Below, in pieces: positions 36,242-47,167 of a stretch of DNA of 64,000 nt. Below the pieces are notes generated by a model. It saw only the letters and a program-made list of their open reading frames with translations, was not told the DNA's origin and did not search any database. This stretch comes from Tipula vernalis (Eukaryota; Arthropoda; Insecta; Diptera; Tipulidae), in NCBI GenBank assembly GCA_958295665.1, contig OY282560.1:147676091-147740090 (forward strand), read 5' to 3'. Both the position numbers and the translations under genes were made by a program. Numbering within the stretch: position 1 is the first letter of the stretch; each line of letters begins with the position of its first letter.

Positions 36242-37887
36242 ATCGTATTCATATATATTTGTGCAGTATACATTTTTAATGCAACTCCACACAAACTTCT
36301 TTAAAATTGATATAAACAAAAATCTTTTTGAAACTATTAATTTTTATTTAGTTAGCTAAATTATTTTGCTTTATAATTTAATAAAAAAAATGTTTAATTT
36401 TAATTTTAGGAAAAAAACAGTTAATTTAATTTTATACAAAATTATTTGTGCAGTCAGTTATTTAGTTTTTGTTTCTTCTGAAATTGACTTAGTATGTAAT
36501 TAGTTAGTTATGAAAATAATTTAAGTTAATTCTTCAGTAAAAATGCCTCAAAATTTGAATTTAGTGTTGAAGTCAAAGCAGCAATGGTAGCTGATTATGA
36601 AAATGGAATTTCGACCACGGAATTATCGAAAAAGTATGGTTGCCATAGAAATACTATTTTGTACCAAATAAAGAAAAAAAAAACATTCATGGAACGGTAA
36701 AAAATGCCGTTAGAAGAGGCCGAAATCGAGCAACATCTGCCACAGAAGACCGAAAAATTGTAAGAGCTGTGAAAATCAATCCAGCAACGACGCAAAACAG
36801 TATACAAAAGTTTATAAACTTTTCGAGAAATAGACCCATTAACCAACCAACAATACACGGGAGATTAAGGAAGGAGAATATTAAAAAATACACCACTCAA
36901 AAAAAATCGTTTATATCAAAAGTAAATAAATCAAAAAGATTAAAATTTGCAAGGGAGCATATTAAATAACAAGCCGTAGCAATTTTGGAGGAACATTTTG
37001 TGGACGGACGAATAAATTTTCTCTCTTGATGGGACCTGGGGAAGGCATTTCTTTTATTCGAAACCTTCAGAGAAGTTTAAACGTACAGTCGTCGCACCAA
37101 CGCGTCATTCTGGTGGAGGCCACTTAATTATATGGGGGTGCATATCGTATGACAGTGTTGGTCCGATTACTTTGTTAAGAAGGAAACTTGTTCAAAGCCG
37201 TTATTTGCAGCTTCTAAATGATATGGCGTTATTGGCTGGATGCAAATTAATTGGAGAACATTTTATGCTGCAACAGGATAATGCTCCTATCCATAAAGGC
37301 AAAATGGTACTAAAATTTTTAAAAAATTTGGACTAACCTTTATTAGAATGGCCGCCTCGTCTTAATGTGATTGAGAATATATGGGCGTACATAAAATGAC
37401 AAATTCCTTGTATTGTTGGAAGGACTGAAGAAGCCACTTGGAACGCCATAATAAATGCGTGGAGCACCGTGCCAATAGATTTTTTCAAAAATTTAATCGA
37501 CTCTATGCCCAGACGCCTCGCAAAAGTTCTGAAGTCAAAAGGAGGAAATACGTCATATTGATCTGTTGTTTAATATGTTTTTGTCTATTCTGAGTTAAAA
37601 TACAACTGATTGAATTATTATAAATTAATTTTTTTAATATTTTTGATGTGCACCAATAATTATGAATAAAAATTTATGTGCACAAATAATTTTGTATAAA
37701 ATTAAATTAACTGTATTTTTTCCTAAAATTAAAATTAAACATTTTTTTTTAATTATAAAGCAAAATAATTTAGCTAACTAAATAAAAATTAATAGTTTCA
37801 AAAAGATTTTTGTTTATATCAATTTTAAAGAAGTTTGTGTGGCGTTGCATTAAAAATGTATACTGCACAAATATATATGAATACGAT
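36242..37887 (+). mobile_element. Tc1-like element with 211-bp inverted repeats
   Basis: Left repeat 36242-36452 and right repeat 37679-37887 are near-perfect reverse complements, opening ATCGTATTCATATATATTTG. Within each repeat the word TTTGTGCA occurs near the outer and inner ends, an arrangement like the paired transposase-binding direct repeats of IR/DR-type Tc1 elements. Between the repeats lies a broken D34E-type transposase. The exact TA borders are not certain because the palindromic match extends into AT-rich sequence. Confidence 0.85.
36543..37561 (+). pseudogene. Tc1-family transposase, inactive
   Basis: N-terminal helix-turn-helix: TTELSKKYGCHRNTILYQIK. A linker with RRGRNRATSATEDRKIVRAV follows. 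The catalytic part reads WTDE (first Asp, followed by a stop in place of the usual Lys at 37012-37014), LIIWGCISYDSVGPI, MLQQDNAPIHKGK (second Asp at 37277) and LNVIENIWAYIK (Glu at 37373). The normal spacing is 34 residues between D and E, but here it is 31 because the S-P-D of the usual S-P-D-L-N-P-I-E-N motif is missing. Frameshifts occur at the start and near 36700, and stops near 36967, 37333 and 37398. It ends at TGA 37559-37561. It cuts and pastes no longer. Confidence 0.9.
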
Positions 37888-40800
37888 AATATTACTATAT
37901 AAATAAAACACAAAAATAAAATAAAAACAAAATAAAATTAAATTTTTGAAGAGGATAGAAAAACACGACTATCCTCTTCGACGAACTCTCGCCAATCTTC
38001 CCTGCGATAGAGCTGTTCTGATGTAGTAAGATAGACAGCAATAACAAAATTCTCATTACATTATTAGCATGCTTGTAGCTCCGCGTATCACATCGAAATA
38101 TGATATTGATATTCACAAATAAGGCAATTTCGTCATATGAAACGCATTAACCTTTAAAGAGGTTTAACAGAGACACATAATTTTAATTAATTTTATAGGT
38201 ATGCATTTATGTAGTAAGAAGTTTTAAAATAATTTATTGAGAAATGTTCACATAAACGTCTTCAGTTTTTCTTTTTTATCTATCAATTACAAATTCTGTT
38301 GTTTCTGTTGGTTTAGTTCTTGAAAATTGAAATAACCAAAGCCCTAATCGAAAATCATCGAAGTGTTTTGCATTTCTTAGCGTCGAGCGATTTTTAACAT
38401 ATTAACCTGCCTTCAACAATACGGGTTTACTTTTCATGTCCGTTGAACTTGTATCTAACGCGTTGCATTCAGGGTCCGCTGGGTTCTAACTTCAACATTT
38501 AGGAGTGTCTAAAATTAATACATATTTTGAACTTGCTATTTAATATAATTGGCGCGATTGGATTATCAATTTAAGTGCACTACATTGAAAATTTGATATT
38601 CTTAATTCTGATTCAACGCCTTCAATTTTGTGATATTAGTTAATTTTGGGGCGTCAGTCACATAGGTATCCTCATAAATAAAAATTCAAAATTATCAGAC
38701 CTCCTCAATGTGGATCACTAACCCACAGAAACGAATATATTTTTCCCTTATAGGAATCCGTTTTCGATTATTATTTGTACGTTAATGAACGAATTTCTGT
38801 ACGTTGATAAAATTGTTGTCGAGACCATATATAATTGAAGAATAATTCTAAATACTTGTATTTACTATTTTATTTAAGACACCATTCAAATTTAAAATAA
38901 TTTTCCGGTTGTTGACACGGGTCGTCCACTAGTTCGGATAACCCCTTTTAAAAGTATCTAGAGAAAATCAAATTTACTGTGCTGATGAAACGGTATAGTT
39001 CATTGGCTGACCTACACCAAATTTTTAAGAATTACTAAATAATTTATTATTTAAAAAAAAAATTAAAATTGCAGTGTTGCTAAATATTTCAAAGAAAAAC
39101 GCTTAAATATTATTTTTTATTTAGTGCACGATATGTATAAAACCTCCAGTGATCATAATTAAAATTTGCCTACGCAGTTATTACATTTTTCGCCCAAAAA
39201 CTTATTTTAAGCCACAAAAGCTCTCATAGCTTTATCACCCCTATTTTGAATGGTTCTATTTCATCGCCTTTTATTATTATCGGAATTAATTACCTTGGAA
39301 TAATTAAAACATTACCACAAAATTTTTATTTTATTTTATTATCATAATTTTGTTCTAATTTTTCATAATTTGCCAACGTCTTTTGATATGATAATTACAC
39401 TTTGTCTCTCCCTTTTCGCCCTATTTACATTCCAAACAACAACAAAAAGTAAACTGCCATAAAAAGGAGTTAAAGTGGTATTACCAAAAAAAAACCAAAA
39501 AAAAAAAAATCACAAAACAGAATTTAATTACGTAAAACGAAAATGTTTTGATGGATGATGAAAACAGTGACGAGTGTCAAAATACAAAGTACGAACGTAA
39601 AAGAACTCATCAAAAAACGAACGATGTAAAATCCATCTTCCACCACCTACTTACTATTTATCACTAAAGTGAAAATGTTTGCTCTAATACAATTCAAAAG
39701 CAAAAAAATTCAAATGCGAAAAGCACAAAACGAACAAAAAAATAAATTCTCTCTCCCATCCAACATCAAGTATAGCGACGTCTTCTTTTCCCCCGGACGG
39801 AATGCTCAGCAAAAAAAAAATAAAAAATTGTAAATCGTTTCTCATTCGGGAAAGTGGAAAAATCATCATCACACACACAAACAAAAGCAACAAAATAAAA
39901 AAAAATGTTAAAAGAAAAATTTTCGTTCTGCGTTACATGCCGGTCGCATATGATTTTTCTTTTGTTTTTTACCAACTTTAATTCAATAAAAGCTTTTTTT
40001 TTTTGTTTTGGTCTATACAATTTCGACTCACAGCAAACTTTAAGAAAAATATTTTCGTTAATCAATTTTTGTTTTTACATTTTTTTGTATGTTTTCCAAA
40101 ATAAATATTTCAGTTACAAAAAGAATGTAGGCGTATCCGTAAAGCGTAAAAAAATATACAAAAAAAAAAGCTTCACGAAAAAAGCTCAATACATAAAAAA
40201 AAAAATATGTATATGTAAGAAGAAAAAAAACCGAAAAGAGGGAGTGGTCTTAGAAGGTAGTGTCTAACCTTTCAGATCAATGCCAAAACAAAAACAAAAC
40301 AAACAAAAAATTGGGTTTTGGAAAAACGCTTTTCTTTGGAAAACAACTTATGTAGGACGAAAAAAAAATAAAAATCCAAGACGCAGAATACCGCCTTTCA
40401 ATACTATTTATATAAGAATATACATAATATTAAGGTGAGATCTTATTATTATGATGTTTTTGTGCTGTGTGTGCGGAGAGCAAGCAAATTATACTGAAAC
40501 ACGCATAATGTGGAGCTTTTTTTCTGTTTACTATGTACTTACTTGTATGTATGAAAATAAACTTTATTTGTTATGCTGACCTTCAGCGAAAATTTAATGA
40601 GATTTTTTTTTGGTTTTTTTTACTCTGTGTACAGTTTCATTTTAAATAAATAAATCGGGCGCATTTTTTAAAGGTAGTTTTTATTGAAAATTTGTTTTTT
40701 TATCCTTGAACTCAAGGAAAATTTACTTTCAATTTTTTTTTGTTTTTTTTGTTTTGCAGTTTGGGCGAACAAAGTGATTGTGCAAATGTTTTAATTTAAA

Positions 40801-42588
40801 GTGGATTTTTTGAAGATTTTCGTATGTTTCTTGCTACGTGTCTGGGGAGATATTTTCGCATTTGTTAGAAGCAATTTGTAATCGGATTTTATGTAAGGTG
40901 ATGTTGATTGGTGAACATAAAGTATTTTCATTAATTTTATTTAATTAATTGTTGTTCTTTCATCTTTAAAACAAAAAAAAATGTGCTCCGCGCGGTGTGA
41001 GCTTAAGACCGCGCCTGTCTTTTGAGGATAATAAGACGTACAGTGATTATGCTATTTGTTAGAAAGTTAAGCAATAAAATACGTATTTTAACTAATGCTC
41101 CGAAGAATAGAATCGGAGTTGTGGATTTAATTGAAAAGTTGTCTGATTATGCTCGGTATCATTATTTATTACAATGGAGTACAGTCGTATTTCAAGCATA
41201 CGCATTTTCTTTGGAAAAATCTATTTCGATACCAAATTTAGACATTGAGCAATTTTGTTGTTGTTTCGAAATACAATTTTATATATTAATATTATATATG
41301 TCTGGAGTCTGGACTTTCACAAATACAATTAGTACCTTTAGGTTTTTAAATATTTTATATTACCAAGAAAATAGGTGGATACGCACGTATTTTAAAAATA
41401 AAATTGTTCTGTGTACCGAAAAATTTTAATTAAAGAAACGGCCTTGCATAATTAGGAGCTGCTGAACTATCTAGGTTGCAAAAACAAGATCTAATGAACT
41501 ACTTAAGTACTTTAAATCGTATTCTTTTCAGCCATCCTTTTTATAAGCTAACCATTGCAGACCATACATTGATGCAACAATGAAACGTATTATATTAAGT
41601 GAAATTTGTGTCATACCTGTACGGTTGTGAATAATATTGAACCAAGCATTGAACATTTACTTCCAAGCAATGCTAAGTGTATACGAAATAGGATGATATA
41701 GAAACTTATACAAGTTCTACATCATAAATTCATACTGAATTTATCAGAATGTAAAAAACAACCGATTAAACGTTTATTAAACTGTGATAGAAGGATTAAT
41801 AGGAAACTTTATAGGGTCGAGAAATAAGACCCTGAAAAAAATGTAGGCCTTTAATTCGTAATTAGAGTTCCCGACAGCTGGAGCCAAATCACAAGAAAAG
41901 CGATTTAATCGCCGAAAATTGCAGCACAAATTATTAATATTCGTTGTGCGCTGCATAACACGTATTTCGCGTAACATGGAATTCGAAAAATTGATTCATA
42001 TTAAGTGACACGTGACATGACCAAGGGCATAGGGGTGTAATTTAAAAATATTCTGAAATAGATGAGTAATTTTTTTTAAATTTTTTTTTAGCCCGTTTGG
42101 AGCTGATTTATTAAGAATACGACACAATTTTACTTGAAGAAATTGTTTGTTACGAGGTAGTTTGACAAACAGAACGGATATGTTCTGTTTGAACCTTCGT
42201 TTATCTGATTTATCCATCATTGCGGTTTCCCCGCAACAGCGATATTTTCTTTAGCACTATACTTACTCATTTTCTGAAACAATCGACAGAGCTGTCTCAT
42301 TCCGTAATCCCATATATCATCAACGCATCCTTAGACATCTAACGTACTCTACATACCAATTTCGACCACAATACAACCATTTCACATCATACTTTATTTA
42401 AAAAATATCAATAGCATTGGTCCTTTCTGCGCAAGGATGGCATGAAACTATGCAGGTTCCTTTTGTTTTCAAATTATAGTTAACACAAATTAAATGGGGT
42501 GCTTTGCTTTGTATTTTTTTGGGGGATTTTTTCTTTCGGGAATATGATGGTATCCCATTTCAATTTAAAAAATTACTATTATTTTAGC
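37888..42588. other. Long AT-rich intergenic region
   Basis: Homopolymer-rich sequence with many A and T runs around 39000-40800. The largest open frames (39905-40267, 41022-41429) are K/F/Y-rich or motif-free and look like composition artefacts. I see no gene, RNA or bounded element. Confidence 0.5.
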
Positions 42589-45320
42589 TTTTATTTATTT
42601 ATTTTATTTATTTTATTTATTTTATTTATTTTATTTATTTTATTTATTTTATTTATTTTATTTATTTTATTTATTTTATTTATTTTATTTATTTTATTTA
42701 TTTTATTTATTTTATTTATTTTATTTATTTTATTTATTTTATTTATTTTATTTATTTTATTTATTTTATTTATTTTATTTATTTTATTTATTTTATTTAT
42801 TTTATTTATTTTATTTATTTTATTTATTTTATTTATTTTATTTATTTTATTTATTTTATTTATTTTATTTATTTTATTTATTTTATTTATTTTATTTATT
42901 TTATTTATTTTATTTATTTTATTTATTTTATTTATTTTATTTATTTTATTTATTTTATTTATTTTATTTATTTTATTTATTTTATTTATTTTATTTATTT
43001 TATTTATTTTATTTATTTTATTTATTTTATTTATTTTATTTATTTTATTTATTTTATTTATTTTATTTATTTTATTTATTTTATTTATTTTATTTATTTT
43101 ATTTATTTTATTTATTTTATTTATTTTATTTATTTTATTTATTTTATTTATTTTATTTATTTTATTTATTTTATTTATTTTATTTATTTTATTTATTTTA
43201 TTTATTTTATTTATTTTATTTATTTTATTTATTTTATTTATTTTATTTATTTTATTTATTTTATTTATTTTATTTATTTTATTTATTTTATTTATTTTAT
43301 TTATTTTATTTATTTTATTTATTTTATTTATTTTATTTATTTTATTTATTTTATTTATTTTATTTATTTTATTTATTTTATTTATTTTATTTATTTTATT
43401 TATTTTATTTATTTTATTTATTTTATTTATTTTATTTATTTTATTTATTTTATTTATTTTATTTATTTTATTTATTTTATTTATTTTATTTATTTTATTT
43501 ATTTTATTTATTTTATTTATTTTATTTATTTTATTTATTTATTTTATTTATTTTATTTATTTTATTTATTTTATTTATTTTATTTATTTTATTTATTTTA
43601 TTTATTTTATTTATTTTATTTATTTTATTTATTTTATTTATTTTATTTATTTTATTTATTTTATTTATTTTATTTATTTTATTTATTTTATTTATTTTAT
43701 TTATTTTATTTATTTTATTTATTTTATTTATTTTATTTATTTTATTTATTTTATTTATTTTATTTATTTTATTTATTTTATTTATTTTATTTATTTTATT
43801 TATTTTATTTATTTTATTTATTTTATTTATTTTATTTATTTTATTTATTTTATTTATTTTATTTATTTTATTTATTTTATTTATTTTATTTATTTTATTT
43901 ATTTTATTTATTTTATTTATTTTATTTATTTTATTTATTTTATTTATTTTATTTATTTTATTTATTTTATTTATTTTATTTATTTTATTTATTTTATTTA
44001 TTTTATTTATTTTATTTATTTTATTTATTTTATTTATTTTATTTATTTTATTTATTTTATTTATTTTATTTATTTTATTTATTTTATTTATTTTATTTAT
44101 TTTATTTATTTTATTTATTTTATTTATTTTATTTATTTTATTTATTTTATTTATTTTATTTATTTTATTTATTTTATTTATTTTATTTATTTTATTTATT
44201 TTATTTATTTTATTTATTTTATTTATTTTATTTATTTTATTTATTTTATTTATTTTATTTATTTTATTTATTTTATTTATTTTATTTATTTTATTTATTT
44301 TATTTATTTTATTTATTTTATTTATTTTATTTATTTTATTTATTTTATTTATTTTATTTATTTTATTTATTTTATTTATTTTATTTATTTTATTTATTTT
44401 ATTTATTTTATTTATTTTATTTATTTTATTTATTTTATTTATTTTATTTATTTTATTTATTTTATTTATTTTATTTATTTTATTTATTTTATTTATTTTA
44501 TTTATTTTATTTATTTTATTTATTTTATTTATTTTATTTATTTTATTTATTTTATTTATTTTATTTATTTTATTTATTTTATTTATTTTATTTATTTTAT
44601 TTATTTTATTTATTTTATTTATTTTATTTATTTTATTTATTTTATTTATTTTATTTATTTTATTTATTTTATTTATTTTATTTATTTTATTTATTTTATT
44701 TATTTTATTTATTTTATTTATTTTATTTATTTTATTTATTTTATTTATTTTATTTATTTTATTTATTTTATTTATTTTATTTATTTTATTTATTTTATTT
44801 ATTTTATTTATTTTATTTATTTTATTTATTTTATTTATTTTATTTATTTTATTTATTTTATTTATTTTATTTATTTTATTTATTTTATTTATTTTATTTA
44901 TTTTATTTATTTTATTTATTTTATTTATTTTATTTATTTTATTTATTTTATTTATTTTATTTATTTTATTTATTTTATTTATTTTATTTATTTTATTTAT
45001 TTTATTTATTTTATTTATTTTATTTATTTTATTTATTTTATTTATTTTATTTATTTTATTTATTTTATTTATTTTATTTATTTTATTTATTTTATTTATT
45101 TTATTTATTTTATTTATTTTATTTATTTTATTTATTTTATTTATTTTATTTATTTTATTTATTTTATTTATTTTATTTATTTTATTTATTTTATTTATTT
45201 TATTTATTTTATTTATTTTATTTATTTTATTTATTTTATTTATTTTATTTATTTTATTTATTTTATTTATTTTATTTATTTTATTTATTTTATTTATTTT
45301 ATTTATTTTATTTATTTATT
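42589..45320. repeat. 9-bp minisatellite (TTTTATTTA)n, about 2.7 kb
   Basis: About 303 nearly perfect copies of TTTTATTTA. One irregularity of 4 extra bases at about 43533-43545 shifts the phase and divides the array into blocks of about 105 and 198 units. The apparent 950-codon open frame is the repeat read as Ile-Leu-Phe and then Phe-Ile-Tyr. The right end of the array directly precedes the target-site duplication of the LINE. Confidence 0.99.
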
Positions 45321-45330
45321 CTTGACTTAT
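45318..45330 (+). repeat. LINE target-site duplication, left copy
   Basis: ATTCTTGACTTAT, identical to 50013-50025 on the far side of the LINE poly(A). Confidence 0.9.
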
Positions 45331-45552
45331 GGGGTGGGAAAGGGGGCTTAAGTAATTGGTCTACAAATAGTCCAAATGTCATCCTCACCTGCACGTGGTG
45401 CACCCTGCTAGATAACTAACGAGGCTCTGGCGACCGAGACACGGCGATATAACTGACTATCGAGAATTTAGTAAATGATCTTCTCAAACCAGACCCACTA
45501 CCAACTCGTACTGGTCAGAGTGGTAGATGCTTTATGACCAGTAAAATAAACA

Positions 45553-47167
45553 ATGAGTACAACTGATTCAGGAAATTGTACCCCAGGTGGTAACCCAGCT
45601 AATCAGCTGGCAAATCCACCCTCAAACGAGGCTGGCTCAAAGGATTCTGGGGTGAGCCAATCATTGTTTAACAGCCCTGTTGGGCAACCCAACCCATTTA
45701 AACAACAATCTAGGGTGGGTAGATCACCACCACCAATAGCGAACACCTTAGAAAGGGATAACGCAGAACTGCGCAATAAGATTTACGAAATAGAAAAGTT
45801 AACGTTAAATCTAAACAAAGACCTCAAAAACTTACAGCGAGAAAACAAGGAGTTAAAAGATGCTCTAAATGCAGTAATGTCTGAGAAAGAAACCACTAAG
45901 ATAAACAACACCAATGATCATATAGAGGTTATGTATGAAACAGACGAGGAAGAACTCAATAGAGAAACGGGATGGATTCTGAACCGTAACAAAAAAAAAT
46001 AAGAAACGTAAGATGAGTAAATCACCACAGATTTCACCCGATTCGAAACAGTCAGTTGAGCAGCTTCCAACCGGAAGTAGGCACGTGCAACAGGAGGATA
46101 AAGCTCAGGTTCCGTCGGAACAGAAACGGCCAAGTAATGAACTCCCAACCGGAAGTAAGAATGTACAACTAGAGAAAAAAGTGCCACGACCGCCTCCAGT
46201 AATAATATCTAATTGCAATAATTATCAGAGTATTAGAAACATCATGGACAACAATCATATAAATTTTCAAGCTACAGCGTTAAATAGTGGTGATATCAAA
46301 ATAAATGTCACAGACAGTGATAGCTATAGAAAGTTAACAGGAGCTCTCAACGAAGAAAAGACAGCGTGGTATTCCTACGAAGATAAGCAGACAAGGCAAA
46401 CCAAAGTCATTGCTAGGAAGCTACACGCTTCATGCAAACCAGAAGAGATAAAAGAGTATCTTTTGGAGAAAAAATACAAAATTAAAGAAGTTACACAGCT
46501 GCTAAAAAGAGGTGACAAAACACCTCTTCCATTATATATGTTGTCTTTTGAAAGAACAGAAGACATTAAAAATATTTACGCAATCAGCGAAATACTCCAT
46601 ATGAAAGTGCAAATAGAAGCAGTTAAAAAATCTAAGCTGATCCCCCAGTGCAAAAAGTGCCAAGTCTACGGACACACGCAAAACTTTTGTAATAAGGAGC
46701 CGAGATGCGTGAAATGTGTAGGAAAACACCGTACGGCTGAATGTACGAAACTAAAAGACACCCCACCAAAATGTGTTAACTGTGGAGAGACACACCCAGC
46801 CAACTACAGAGGTTGCATTGTTATAAAAGAGCTGCAAAAAATTCGCAACAAAACAAGGGACACTTCAATAAGTTCCAGGCCAGAAATTAACTCAGCCTCA
46901 ACAAGAATACCTACAAATTTAAGGCCACACCAAACATTAATCCAGCCATCAAGAACTAATCCAAATGTAACATTTGCTGATGTACTATCTACTGGAAGTT
47001 CGAGAAGACAACATAGTTCTCTTTTATTAAATGATTCAAATAATAACCAAACTAATAAAATACTACAAGATATTCTTGATAGACTTAGTTCACAAGAAGA
47101 AAAGCAAGAAAAAGCCCTTATATCAATCCTACAAAGGCTCACTCTATTCGAAAAACATGGCAAATAA
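45553..47167 (+). CDS. LINE ORF1 (Gag-like RNA-binding protein), frameshift in an A9 run
   Basis: ORF1 proteins bind the LINE RNA and form ribonucleoprotein particles. The first frame, 45553-46002 (149 codons), has a low-complexity N-terminus and a leucine-rich coiled coil at about residues 78-115. The second frame, to 47167 (384 codons from 46013), has a PRE_C2HC-like domain and three zinc knuckles: CKKCQVYGHTQNFC, CVKCVGKHRTAEC and CVNCGETHPANYRGC. The frames differ by one base; the change falls in nine consecutive A at 45991-45999, and with eight the frame would continue. This may be an assembly error, a mutation or a slippery site. The stop codon overlaps the start of ORF2 by 11 nt. Confidence 0.9.

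Noticed and set aside
39905..40267. 120-codon Lys/Phe-rich open frame
   Set aside because: Driven by A and T homopolymers; composition artefact.
41022..41429. 135-codon open frame
   Set aside because: No recognisable motif, unusual amino-acid composition, AT-rich context, and no neighbouring gene or splice signals that support it.
42499..45351. 950-codon open frame of Ile-Leu-Phe and Phe-Ile-Tyr repeats
   Set aside because: It is the 9-bp minisatellite read in frame; a unit length divisible by three without stops always gives such a frame.
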